Origin: Affinundibacterium macrobrachii
GTDB lineage: Bacteria > Pseudomonadota > Gammaproteobacteria > Burkholderiales > Burkholderiaceae_D
Length of the DNA: 64,000 nucleotides
NCBI RefSeq assembly: GCF_014652415.1
Contig: NZ_BMYT01000002.1
Span: 620,001 to 684,000 of the forward strand
Direction of reading: 5' to 3'
Part shown: positions 47,647 through 56,712 of the stretch, piece by piece
Layout: every line of letters starts with the position of its first letter
Position numbering within the stretch: position 1 is the stretch's first letter
Program-made: the position numbers and the translations under genes
Notes under the pieces: generated by a model
What the model saw: only the letters and a program-made list of their open reading frames with translations
Databases searched by the model: none
Told to the model about the DNA's origin: nothing

Positions 47647-49602
47647 ATGAAAAGACTGCTGTTATCTGCATTAATTTTGGCGATTCCAACTTTTGCAAAT
47701 GCACAAACAAGCAATAAGCTTGTGCCGATAGATGCTTTTGTTGAAGAACAAAAATACAGTATGCCGCGCTTGTCGCCAGATGGTAAGCATCTGGCTGTGA
47801 ATGTGCGGATACAGCGTCGTGATCGTATTGTTCCAACCATGACGATTTATGCCTTACCTGATTTAAAGATCGTTAATACTTTCGTGCTGCCCGGCTACGA
47901 AGTGCCCATCGATTTTGGATGGATAAAAAATGATCGTTTGGTCATTCAAAAGGGGATTGAGGTCGGCTATCGCGAACGGCCAGAAGCAACGGGTGAGGTT
48001 GTTGCGGCAAATATGGACGGTACTGAAATTGAGTACCTGTATGGTTACAACGGTTCCACACAGTCGAAACGTGCCTCACGTTATCACGACGATTTGGGCT
48101 ACGGAATTATCAGTCACATTCCAGCATCGATGGATGGCACGATACAGCTGACGTCGAATGAGTGGCGAGTTGACCGTACGCAGTTATATGAAATCAATAC
48201 ATTCAGTGTGTATCGCAAACTGCTAGCTGATATCCCCATGCGGCGCTTGAGCTTTGTGCATCAATCTGACGGAAAACCACGATTCGCAATTGGTTCCAAT
48301 CAAAAAAATGAAACCATCGTATTGCGAAAAGATGACGCAACCGGAGCTTGGAATAGCATCGATCAAGCTTCATTAGATATGCATCTTCAACCATTTGACT
48401 TTACAGCAGACGACAGCGCGTTCTATGCAAACTTTAGTCAAGATGACGGTCCATATGGCTTGTTGCGCGAAGACATAAAGACAGGCAAGCGCAGCATTAT
48501 TGTGCAAGACAAATTGTCGAGTCTGGGAACCATAGAATACACATCTCATCCATCCACACCATTTGCCTACACCCTAAGTGTTGGGGTACCAAAGGCGCGC
48601 TATTTGGATGAGAGCTCAGCGGATGCACAATTGCATAAATCCTTGAGCGCTTCGTTTCCTGATGCTTACGTGCACTTCATTAACTTTACGATGGACGGAC
48701 AGAAATTGCTATTTAGTGTGAGCAGTGATCGTGATCCAGGTTCCTATTACATTTTCGATAGAAAGACAGGCAAGGCAGATTTATTGTTAACGAATATGCC
48801 GGGGATCAATGCTGAGCAAATGGCTGAACGCCGTGCGATTAAATTTAAGGCGCGTGATGGATTAGAAATAACTGGTTATTTGACGATGCCAAATAATCCA
48901 GATGGGAACAAATTGCCGATGGTTTTATTACCCCACGGTGGACCATTTGGGGTGTCAGACACGTGGTATTTTGATGACGAAGCGCAATTCTTAGCAAGTC
49001 GTGGTTATGCGGTATTACAAGTCAATTTTCGCGGCTCAGGAGGACGAGGACCGAAGTTCCGTAGAGCGGGCTATCGTGAATACGGTGGAAAGATGATGGA
49101 TGATCTGATTGATGGCGTGAAGTGGGCGAATAATCATCCAGAAATTGATAAAGATCGTGTTTGTGTCTTTGGTATTAGCTTTGGTGGTTACGCTGCATTA
49201 ATGGCACCGATACGCGCGCCAGGTATGTTTAAATGTGCAGTTGGATATTCCGGCCGTTACGACTTAGCAAGTCGTTTGAAACGTGAAGATATTAGTTCAG
49301 ATAAACAAGCAACAAATTTTGTAGTTGAATCAATGGGCAACGATCCGCTCGTTTTGGCGCAACAATCGCCAACAAGCCAAGCAGAGAAGATCAAAATCCC
49401 TGTGTTTTTAGCACATGGAACGAAAGATGAAACAACCCAATTAGATCAAGCGGAAAAGATGCGTGATGCCCTGATTAAAGTTGGAAATTCACCTGAGTGG
49501 ATGTTAGCGAAAAATGAAGGTCACGGTTTCTACGATAGCGAACATCGCCGTGATTTTTATACCCGTTTAGAGACGTTCTTGAAAAAGCATTTGTCTAAAT
49601 AA
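47647..49602 (+). CDS. Secreted S9 family prolyl-oligopeptidase-like peptidase
   Basis: A signal peptide (MKRLLLSALILAIPTFANA) with likely cleavage after ANA sends the protein to the periplasm or outside. Residues 25-380 look like a beta-propeller (repeats with DGKHLAVNVRIQR, DLKIVNTF, FTADDSAFYANFSQDDG). Residues 400-650 are the alpha/beta hydrolase: PHGGPFGVSD, GRGPKFRRAG, catalytic Ser in FGISFGGYAAL, Asp in HGTKDETTQL, and His in NEGHGFYD. It belongs to the dipeptidyl/acylaminoacyl peptidase group of S9. ATG 47647 has GGGAG 6 nt upstream; an earlier TTG is rejected. Confidence 0.92.
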   Translation: MKRLLLSALILAIPTFANAQTSNKLVPIDAFVEEQKYSMPRLSPDGKHLAVNVRIQRRDRIVPTMTIYALPDLKIVNTFVLPGYEVPIDFGWIKNDRLVIQKGIEVGYRERPEATGEVVAANMDGTEIEYLYGYNGSTQSKRASRYHDDLGYGIISHIPASMDGTIQLTSNEWRVDRTQLYEINTFSVYRKLLADIPMRRLSFVHQSDGKPRFAIGSNQKNETIVLRKDDATGAWNSIDQASLDMHLQPFDFTADDSAFYANFSQDDGPYGLLREDIKTGKRSIIVQDKLSSLGTIEYTSHPSTPFAYTLSVGVPKARYLDESSADAQLHKSLSASFPDAYVHFINFTMDGQKLLFSVSSDRDPGSYYIFDRKTGKADLLLTNMPGINAEQMAERRAIKFKARDGLEITGYLTMPNNPDGNKLPMVLLPHGGPFGVSDTWYFDDEAQFLASRGYAVLQVNFRGSGGRGPKFRRAGYREYGGKMMDDLIDGVKWANNHPEIDKDRVCVFGISFGGYAALMAPIRAPGMFKCAVGYSGRYDLASRLKREDISSDKQATNFVVESMGNDPLVLAQQSPTSQAEKIKIPVFLAHGTKDETTQLDQAEKMRDALIKVGNSPEWMLAKNEGHGFYDSEHRRDFYTRLETFLKKHLSK

Positions 49603-49629
49603 TCGTCTACTCAGAATATTCGACTTCGT

Positions 49630-49672
49630 AAAAAAATGAAGCATAGCCAGATCTGTTTTTGGCTATGCTTCA
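49630..49672 (-). terminator. Intrinsic terminator for the M56/Sel1 gene
   Basis: A perfect 12-bp stem (49637-49648 with 49661-49672) is flanked on its left by AAAAAAA (49630-49636), i.e. a T run when read on the minus strand. It lies 40 nt beyond the end of the minus-strand gene and 35 nt beyond the convergent S9 gene, so it may serve both. Confidence 0.8.
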
Positions 49673-49712
49673 CCTAAGGGGAGACTATTCTTTGCTGTCG
49701 ACTTACTTCAAT

Positions 49713-51842
49713 TTATTTGGTATTTACAATCGGAGCGACGTTTGGATTGCTAGAAGTTGTAACCGAGCGAACTCCTGTTTCAATTTCTACTGGCCTACGT
49801 TCCATTCTTAAAAAGCGATCTCGTTCCATATCCATGCTGAGCTCTATATGACGTCCTTTCTGAGCCTTAATTTCAGATCGCCAAATATCGTTATTTTTAT
49901 TAAATTCCACCAACAGTTGCTGGCTATTCTGCAGTGCTTGAGTTCCCATATCGAAGTAGACATTTTGTACTAATTGTTTAGTCTGTTCGATTTCATCTTT
50001 TCGCATGAGATGACGTAGATCGGCGCGCAGATAATCTTCATTGGCAAGACTTTGCATGAGTCCGGCAACATAGTTGTTGTAGCAGGTCAGATTTGCATTT
50101 ACTTTATCAATCAGATTTTTGTAGTCTTTCGCGGATGGAAGCATGCTCGAAACAATGGGGCGCTCACAAATTTTTTCCGACCATTTCAATTTTCCACCAT
50201 CAAATTGTTGCGTGTAGAAAGTGATCTCCGCCTGACGTTTAGCTCTTTCGGTAAACAAGGCCGTGTATTGTTGAGCTTTAGCGTGTCCTTGATTGGCAGC
50301 CTGCGCCAACATCGATATAGCAGTTTCTGGATCGACATTGCTACCCTCACCGCGCCATAGCATATCGCCAGCCATATATAGGGCTTCTGCGTGTCCACGT
50401 TTAGCGAGATCGCGAAATAGTTGCAGCGCTTCCGTGAAATTCTTATTCGCATAGGCGGCCTGTGCCTTTTCAAACTCATTGGCTTGTGTCGCGCTTGTCT
50501 CAATAGGAGTAACGGCTAGTTCACTTACTGATATATGATTTTTCGGTGGATCATCATTAGTATGAACAGCAATCGTATCGGTGACTTCTGCATCATCTCG
50601 CGCTTCAGTTTGTGCCACAGCCATCAGCATGCTCGGCGCATCAACTTTACGCACTTCTTGGCGAGCGGGAGCAGATGGTGCAATGATTGCTTTAGCGATG
50701 GGAACCTCAGCAAATCCTATCGTTGGCATCGCGTAACTGATTCCTGAAAGGCTAGCGATTGCGATTAGGCCTAGCGCTAAGCTGCTAACGCTTGTGGGTT
50801 TATTGTGTTCTCTTGGTGTTTGCTTGTTCATAATATCCTCATCTAAGATGAATTCAATGCGTTGAAGTAGAGACGTACTTTTCGCCATGGGTATAGCGAA
50901 CGAGGGATGTTTGCTGGAGACGGCCATTTCTGCACAGCGCACAAGAGCTTGAGCAAAGGTGTCGACCCCATTTGCTCTGACTGCGACATAGTCGCAATCG
51001 ATTTCTGCGAGCAGTGTTAATTGCTTATCTGCTGCACGATTTAATACCTGAAAAAAGAAAGCAGTTTTAATAAATTCTTGGGCGATACGCCAAGCACTAT
51101 CCTTCCGAACAATGTGTCGAATTTCATGTTGCAACATCGCATGACATAAAGCTTGATTTTCTTGCTTTAGAGCCCATGCGGGCAAACATATGATGCCGTT
51201 TGGACAGACAAAGGGGCTATTAAAAATAGTGCTAACACGCAGCGCCTGTGCGTTGTTTCGTTTAGGTAGCGCTTTGGTGAGTAAAGCTGTTAAATCTTTA
51301 CGAGAGACGATAGGCATTGCATTTGCTATGCGATTTAAATGTTGCACATTGAGCGCTATTTTGGTGGCGATCAGCGCGCAATAACTTAGCCAAATTAGAA
51401 CCATCAAACTTATCAGATCTTGTAAGTTTGCAGGCAAACGAATCGTAGCCTTGTCAGATGGCGTGTTTGTTGAAAGTTGAGTGACGGTCTGATTGTGTAC
51501 AGGACTTGCTGAGGCTGTTAAATCGACTCGTTCATCTCTCATCAATAATTTTTCTGAATCGCCTGCAAGGTTTGACCTATTAGGCGCGATGATTTGAGAA
51601 GGCGCGTTCGTCAGACTATTGTTGTTCGGCGATTGCCAATATTCTTGTATCCCAAGTTGTAAGCTTGCCGTTGCCAGACCACCAAACAATGCTAAGCGCC
51701 AAACCAATTCCGCTAGTCGTCTTTGTTGGAGTGCTCCGCAGTACTGAGCCAGACCGGCGCAGCCAAGTAAGATGCTGCTGTGAACCAGATAATTGAACAA
51801 CCAGCTCAATGTGTGTGCAGCAAGTGAGTGGACGTTATCCAT
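49713..51842 (-). CDS. BlaR1-type M56 metalloprotease sensor with Sel1 repeats
   Basis: The N-terminal 300 residues are a BlaR1/MecR1-like M56 membrane protease: hydrophobic segments near residues 18-40, 50-65 and 140-165, and the zinc motif HEIRH (about 239-243). A further membrane helix is near residue 350. The C-terminal sensor is not the penicillin-binding domain of BlaR1; instead Sel1/TPR-like repeats (LFRDLAKRGHAEALYMAGDMLWRGEG, AISMLAQAANQGHAKAQQYTALF) and a helical tail occur. It should cleave or inactivate the BlaI-type repressor encoded just before it. ATG 51842 overlaps the blaI stop by 8 nt and has AAGGAAAG upstream; an earlier start at 51869 is less likely. Confidence 0.88.
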   Translation of the reverse strand: MDNVHSLAAHTLSWLFNYLVHSSILLGCAGLAQYCGALQQRRLAELVWRLALFGGLATASLQLGIQEYWQSPNNNSLTNAPSQIIAPNRSNLAGDSEKLLMRDERVDLTASASPVHNQTVTQLSTNTPSDKATIRLPANLQDLISLMVLIWLSYCALIATKIALNVQHLNRIANAMPIVSRKDLTALLTKALPKRNNAQALRVSTIFNSPFVCPNGIICLPAWALKQENQALCHAMLQHEIRHIVRKDSAWRIAQEFIKTAFFFQVLNRAADKQLTLLAEIDCDYVAVRANGVDTFAQALVRCAEMAVSSKHPSFAIPMAKSTSLLQRIEFILDEDIMNKQTPREHNKPTSVSSLALGLIAIASLSGISYAMPTIGFAEVPIAKAIIAPSAPARQEVRKVDAPSMLMAVAQTEARDDAEVTDTIAVHTNDDPPKNHISVSELAVTPIETSATQANEFEKAQAAYANKNFTEALQLFRDLAKRGHAEALYMAGDMLWRGEGSNVDPETAISMLAQAANQGHAKAQQYTALFTERAKRQAEITFYTQQFDGGKLKWSEKICERPIVSSMLPSAKDYKNLIDKVNANLTCYNNYVAGLMQSLANEDYLRADLRHLMRKDEIEQTKQLVQNVYFDMGTQALQNSQQLLVEFNKNNDIWRSEIKAQKGRHIELSMDMERDRFLRMERRPVEIETGVRSVTTSSNPNVAPIVNTK

Positions 51843-52236
51843 GTGTCTTTCCTTTGCTGGAATGAGCAAGCAATCGCTGACGAATTTGTTCTAGATCTTC
51901 TTCTTTGATTTCTTCTTCGCTGACGAGGTGCGAGAGTAGTGCGCGTGCATTTCCCATAAAAACGGAAGAGAGCAATTCCGAAACCATCGATTTTTGAATC
52001 TCAGCTTCTGAGTAGGTTGCGCGGTAGATTAATTGACGACCTTCTTTGATGGTCGTTACTAGGCCGCGCTTTTCTAACCTGCTGAGCATAGTTGCGATGG
52101 TGGTATGCGCTAGCGGACGGGTTTGACGCATCGCATCGACGACTTCACTGACGCTGGAATTGGGTTTGCTCCATAGCACACGCATTAAGGCTAACTGTGG
52201 CTCACTGAGTGAAACGTTTTTGCTATCTTCTTCCAT
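51835..52236 (-). CDS. BlaI/MecI/CopY family repressor
   Basis: This 133-residue winged-helix protein shows SEPQLALMRVLWSKPNSSVSEVVDAMRQTRPLAHTTIATMLSRLEKRGLVTTIKEGRQLIYRATYSEAEIQ across residues 8-77, the canonical BlaI family DNA-binding domain. Such repressors dimerise on TACA-NN-TGTA operators and are inactivated by an M56 protease. A matching operator overlaps its own promoter, so autoregulation is likely. The partner M56 gene overlaps its stop by 8 nt. No beta-lactamase gene is adjacent, so the regulated stress is probably not classical penicillin resistance. Confidence 0.93.
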   Translation of the reverse strand: MEEDSKNVSLSEPQLALMRVLWSKPNSSVSEVVDAMRQTRPLAHTTIATMLSRLEKRGLVTTIKEGRQLIYRATYSEAEIQKSMVSELLSSVFMGNARALLSHLVSEEEIKEEDLEQIRQRLLAHSSKGKTHG

Positions 52237-52305
52237 GCTAAGTATCTCTAAATATCTTTCGGTTGTCGGCTATGTTTGAATAGTTAAGCTGCTTTGTTTT
52301 TGCAT

Positions 52306-52355
52306 AACTACTCATGTAGTTCTACAAATGTAGTTGATTAAAAATGAGAAGTCAA
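52306..52355 (-). promoter_or_regulatory. Promoter with BlaI-type operators for the blaI-M56 operon
   Basis: On the minus strand TTGACT (52350-52355) and TACATT (52327-52332) are 17 bp apart, a plausible sigma70 promoter. The perfect dyad CTACAAATGTAG (52322-52333) has the TACA-NN-TGTA form of BlaI/MecI sites and covers the -10 box. A second dyad, AACTAC TCAT GTAGTT (52306-52321), adjoins it 14 bp downstream centre to centre. Repressor bound here would block initiation. Confidence 0.75.
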
Positions 52356-52500
52356 CATAAAAACTTACATTTATTTTTTAGATGTATGTTTGTGCAACAT
52401 ATTGATGTATCTTAGATCGATTTGCATGGGTATCATTTTTTATGATATCCCTATGATTATTCCGTATTTTTCAAACTCTAAAACTTTCACTACACTATGA

Positions 52501-52683
52501 ACACAGCAGATTTCAAAGGAAGTCGAGAAAGCGCTGCAGCGAATGGGTGTGGTCTCCATCCCAGAATTTCGAAAGCTTTCTTTGATGTCTCCGATTCAGA
52601 TTTGCCTGAAACTACGTAAAGTATTAAAACCTGATGTTCAAGCGCTGTTCATAGGAATTGTGGCGCGGCTCATTAGGGTTTAA
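52501..52683 (+). pseudogene. Possible gene remnant, 61 codons without a standard early start
   Basis: The frame opens right after a TGA (52498-52500) and runs to TAA at 52681-52683. Its translation includes EVEKALQRMGVVSIPEF and LMSPIQICLKLRKVLKP, which has natural-looking helical composition. The only ATG codons (52540 and 52573) lie inside it, giving at most 47 residues. No family was recognised. It may be the tail of a decayed gene or a small real protein; evidence is thin. Confidence 0.25.
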
Positions 52684-52888
52684 GAAATTTTCTTAAGAAA
52701 TTCGACCATGTTCGCGGGCGTTTTCTTGGGTATCAGGCCTGAATTGAATTAAAATGGCTGCCATCTCAGCCGATGCAACTTGAACTTATGGCGATTACCT
52801 TCCCATAAGCTCAGAACAGACTTGTGTCTTACCGGACGCAGCCCAAGTTCTTTGCACACAAAAATCACAAATTTTTTGGAGCTCTACC

Positions 52889-55800
52889 ATGTCATCCGAC
52901 ACAGCAATGAAATCTGCTGGTCTGGTGGAAGCGTCTTCGCTTTCGTCTACCGCAGCATCTGAAACATCCCTCCCAGTCAGCCCGCAAAGTGCACCTGTTT
53001 TGGCACCCGTCACGCTTGACGACAAATATACATCGAATACCGGCACCATTTTCTTATCAGGCATTCAGGCATTAGTGCGCTTGCCGATGATACAAAGACA
53101 GCGCGACCTCGCTGCTGGCTTGAATACGGCCGGTTTCATCTCAGGATATCGCGGTTCACCGCTCGGTGGTTTGGATGAAACTTTGTGGAAAACCAAAAAA
53201 CTCCTAGAACAAAATCACATCAAGTTCGTGCCTGGCGTCAATGAAGATCTCGCTGCCACGGCAGTTTGGGGCACGCAAACCGTCGATCTGATCGGACCCG
53301 CCAAATACGATGGCGTATTCGGTTTATGGTATGGCAAAGGCCCAGGCGTAGACCGCAGCGCGGACGTCTTCAAACACATGAACCACGCAGGCACCTCGAA
53401 ACACGGTGGCGTGATCTTGGTGGCAGGTGATGATCATGGTGCTTACTCCTCAACCCTACCGCATCAGTCCGATCATATTTTTTCTGCTTGCATGATTCCG
53501 ATGTTGTATCCAGCCAATGTGCAGGAATACTTAGACTTGGGTTTGCATGCATGGGCCATGTCGCGTTTCTCTGGCTGTGCCGTGGGCTTCAAAGCTTTAG
53601 CTGATACGGTGGAATCGACATCGTCTGTCGATGCTGATCCTTTCCGTTTGAAAATTACCATCCCCGAAGATTTTGTGATGCCAGAAGGCGGTCTCAATAC
53701 CCGCTTGTCACTCGACACTTTAGGCATCCAAGCACGTAAGCAAGAAGCCTTGATGCAAGACTACAAAATCTATGCGGCCTTGGCGTATGCACGTGCGAAT
53801 AAACTCAATCACATCACGATTGATAGCCCACACGCGAAGCTCGGTATCGTCGCTTCGGGCAAGTCTTATCTCGACGTATTAGAAGCATTTGAAAACCTCG
53901 GCATCGATGAACAAATGGCGGCAGACATCGGCATCCGCTTATACAAAGTGTCTATGCCTTGGCCATTGGAACCGGACGGCGTGCGCGAGTTTGCACAAGG
54001 TCTCGATGAGATTTTGGTGGTCGAAGAAAAACGCCAAATGGTCGAGTACCAACTCAAAGAACAACTCTACAACTGGCGCGACGATGTGCGTCCACGTGTG
54101 ATTGGTAAGTTCGATGAAAAAGGCGAATGGGTTGCACCACGTGGTGAATGGTTGTTGACATCAAAAGCGGATTTCTCCGTGTCGCAAATCGCTCGCGTGA
54201 TTACCCAACGTATTGCACGCTTCCACACTAGCGATCTGATCAAAGAACGCATGGCTTTCTTGGAAGCCAAAGACGAAGTCTTGACTAAACAAGTTAACAC
54301 CCCAGCGCGACCAGCGTATTACTGCTCAGGTTGCCCGCACAATACCTCGACGAAAGTACCAGAAGGTAGTTTGGCCTTAGCAGGGATTGGTTGTCACGTA
54401 ATGGCAACCGCGATTTATCCTGAGTTCAATAAGTTGACGACGCACATGGGCGGTGAGGGCGCACCATGGATCGGTCAAGCAGCATTCTCGACTTTGCCAC
54501 ATGTGTTCCAAAATCTGGGGGACGGTACTTACTTCCACTCCGGTTATTTGGCGATCCGCGCTGCGGTCGCGGCGAAGGTCAATATCACATACAAGATTTT
54601 GTATAACGATGCAGTCGCGATGACAGGTGGTCAGCCTGTTGATGGCACCATCAGCGTACAAATGATGGCACAACAAATGGCCGCCGAAGGTGTGAAACGC
54701 ATTGCCTTGGTGACCGAAGATTTGAGCCGCTATGAAGACCGCAGTGGTTTGCCGGCACAAGTCACTTTGCATGACCGCAAAGATATGGATGCCGTACAGC
54801 GCGAACTACGTGACATCGAGGGTGCCACGGTCTTGATTTACGATCAAACCTGCGCGGCAGAAAAACGTCGTCGTCGCAAGAAAGGTCAATTCCCTGACCC
54901 GAATCAACGCATGTTCATCAACGAATCAGTGTGTGAAGGTTGTGGTGATTGCGGTGTGCAATCGAACTGTACTTCCATCATGCCGGTGGAAACGGAATTT
55001 GGTCGCAAGCGCGCAATCGACCAGTCGTCCTGCAATAAAGATTATTCTTGCGTCAAAGGCTTCTGCCCAAGCTTTGTGACTGTTGAAGGTGGTAAGTTAG
55101 TGAAGTCAAAAACGGGTGTAGCGAAAAACGATGACTTCGGCGATATTCCATTGCCGACTCTGCCAAGCTGCGATACGTCCTACAATATTTTATTGAACGG
55201 TATCGGCGGCACGGGTGTGATTACAGTCGGTGCTTTGCTCGGTATGGCAGCGCATCTGGAAGGTAAAGTCGCTTCTGTGTTGGATATGACAGGAATGTCG
55301 CAGAAGAATGGTTCGGTGACGTCGCATATTCGCGTGGTGGAAAAAGTCAGTAAATTGCGTGCGCAACGCATCCCAACGGGCGAAGCCGATTTGATTTTAG
55401 GCTGCGATATTTTGACAGCAGGCCAGCACGATGCGATCTCGAAAATGCGTGCGGGTCGTACACGTGCCGTGATCAATAGTCACGAACAGCCAACCGGTGC
55501 GTTTGCGAAGAACCCAGATTGGCAATTCCCTTTAGAGTCAACAGAGCGTTTGATTTCTGATTCCGTTGGTGGCAATGTCGATTTCGTCGATGCGACGAAG
55601 TTGGCGACGGCTTTGATGGGTGATTCGATTGCGACCAATTTGTTCATGCTGGGTTTCGCTTTCCAAAAAGGCGCGATTCCTTTGTCTGAAGCGGCTTTGT
55701 TGCGCGCCATTGAATTGAACGGCGTCGCTATCGATGCGAACAAAAAGGCCTTCTTGTGGGGCCGTCGTGCCGCCGTCGATTTGAAGCGTGTGGAGAACAT

Positions 55801-56479
55801 CGCCTTCCCAGCCAAACCAGTCGTCGTGCAGATGCCCCAAAGTTTGGACAGTATCATCAAACGTCGCGTCGCCGAGCTGACTGCGTACCAAGATGCGGGA
55901 TACGCCGCTCAATACCAAGAGCTCGTCAATGCCGTGCGCAGTGCTGAAGAAAAGCTAGCTAAAGGCAATCGCTTAAGCATGGCCGTGGCGAAATACGCTT
56001 ACAAATTGATGGCCTACAAAGACGAGTACGAAGTCGCTCGTTTGTACACCAATGGCGAATTCAGTGAGAAATTGAAACAACAATTCGAAGGTGACTTCAG
56101 TATCAAGTTCAATTTGGCGCCACCGCTATTTGCCAAGAAAGACGCGCAAGGCCGCTTAGTCAAAGCGCAATATGGCTCATGGATGTGGCAAGCCTTCAAA
56201 TTGCTCGCGAAATTCAAAGGCCTGCGTGGCACCAAGCTCGACATCTTCGGCTACACCGAAGAACGTCGCCAAGAACGTGCTTTGATTGCAGACTACCGAG
56301 ATACCATGCTGTCTTTATTGAACAAACTCAATGCTGACAACCTCGATCAAATCGTCGCGATTGCGAGCTTGCCTGAGAAAATCCGCGGTTTCGGCCATGT
56401 GAAAGAAAAAGCCATGCAGGCTTATCATGTTGAGAAAGCGGCTTTGATGAGTGTGCCTAGCAAACAGCAGGTGGCTTGA
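52889..56479 (+). CDS. Fused indolepyruvate-type 2-oxoacid:ferredoxin oxidoreductase
   Basis: This 1196-residue enzyme is a fusion of the subunits of indolepyruvate ferredoxin oxidoreductase, which oxidatively decarboxylates aryl or branched 2-oxoacids to acyl-CoA using thiamine diphosphate. GFISGYRGSPLGGLDETLW and the following VNEDLAATAVWGTQ form the pyrimidine-binding part; CSGCPHNTS and GIGCHVMA then GGQPVDGTISVQMM the pyrophosphate part. VCEGCGDCGVQSNC (about residue 680) is an iron-sulfur motif, and LLNGIGGTGVITVGALLG the gamma domain (about 765-950). The last 200 residues are the usual C-terminal extension. ATG 52889 has GGAG 7 nt upstream. Products could feed CoA-ester metabolism such as the IcmF reaction encoded next. 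Confidence 0.92.
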   Translation: MSSDTAMKSAGLVEASSLSSTAASETSLPVSPQSAPVLAPVTLDDKYTSNTGTIFLSGIQALVRLPMIQRQRDLAAGLNTAGFISGYRGSPLGGLDETLWKTKKLLEQNHIKFVPGVNEDLAATAVWGTQTVDLIGPAKYDGVFGLWYGKGPGVDRSADVFKHMNHAGTSKHGGVILVAGDDHGAYSSTLPHQSDHIFSACMIPMLYPANVQEYLDLGLHAWAMSRFSGCAVGFKALADTVESTSSVDADPFRLKITIPEDFVMPEGGLNTRLSLDTLGIQARKQEALMQDYKIYAALAYARANKLNHITIDSPHAKLGIVASGKSYLDVLEAFENLGIDEQMAADIGIRLYKVSMPWPLEPDGVREFAQGLDEILVVEEKRQMVEYQLKEQLYNWRDDVRPRVIGKFDEKGEWVAPRGEWLLTSKADFSVSQIARVITQRIARFHTSDLIKERMAFLEAKDEVLTKQVNTPARPAYYCSGCPHNTSTKVPEGSLALAGIGCHVMATAIYPEFNKLTTHMGGEGAPWIGQAAFSTLPHVFQNLGDGTYFHSGYLAIRAAVAAKVNITYKILYNDAVAMTGGQPVDGTISVQMMAQQMAAEGVKRIALVTEDLSRYEDRSGLPAQVTLHDRKDMDAVQRELRDIEGATVLIYDQTCAAEKRRRRKKGQFPDPNQRMFINESVCEGCGDCGVQSNCTSIMPVETEFGRKRAIDQSSCNKDYSCVKGFCPSFVTVEGGKLVKSKTGVAKNDDFGDIPLPTLPSCDTSYNILLNGIGGTGVITVGALLGMAAHLEGKVASVLDMTGMSQKNGSVTSHIRVVEKVSKLRAQRIPTGEADLILGCDILTAGQHDAISKMRAGRTRAVINSHEQPTGAFAKNPDWQFPLESTERLISDSVGGNVDFVDATKLATALMGDSIATNLFMLGFAFQKGAIPLSEAALLRAIELNGVAIDANKKAFLWGRRAAVDLKRVENIAFPAKPVVVQMPQSLDSIIKRRVAELTAYQDAGYAAQYQELVNAVRSAEEKLAKGNRLSMAVAKYAYKLMAYKDEYEVARLYTNGEFSEKLKQQFEGDFSIKFNLAPPLFAKKDAQGRLVKAQYGSWMWQAFKLLAKFKGLRGTKLDIFGYTEERRQERALIADYRDTMLSLLNKLNADNLDQIVAIASLPEKIRGFGHVKEKAMQAYHVEKAALMSVPSKQQVA

Positions 56480-56487
56480 TTCTACAT

Positions 56488-56567
56488 GTCACTCCTGCGA
56501 AGGCAGGAGTCCAGTGACTTTTGTTGTTGAGACTACGCCACTGGATTCCTGCCTACGCAGGAATGAC
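56488..56567. repeat. 29-nt inverted repeat pair after the oxidoreductase gene
   Basis: Arms 56488-56516 and 56539-56567 are inverted copies agreeing at 26 of 29 positions. Each arm contains its own 8-bp hairpin (ACTCCTGC GAAG GCAGGAGT and ATTCCTGC CTAC GCAGGAAT). It starts 8 nt after a stop codon. The motif CTGGATTCCTGC...GCAGGAATGACG is a familiar dispersed proteobacterial palindrome, from memory. Confidence 0.88.
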
Positions 56568-56712
56568 GAATCACCTTAGAACCATCGCCAAAACCAACAA
56601 AAAACTGAAATTTCTAAGTGACGTGAACGTAAACGTAAATCGAAACGTCATATAATCGAAACATAGCGTAATTGCCATAAGCAGTTATCGAATGAACAAA
56701 AAGGAAAACAAC

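Larger units (their letters stand above)
52237..52888. other. Spacer between blaI and the large oxidoreductase gene
   Basis: The left part holds the blaI promoter-operator. A hairpin GGGTATCAT...ATGATATCCC with one bulge lies at 52428-52451. The segment 52501-52683 is an open frame without a good early start (61 codons; includes EVEKALQRMGVVSIPEF) that could be a remnant of a gene. Immediately before the next gene GGAG (52878-52881) is a good ribosome binding site. Confidence 0.45.
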
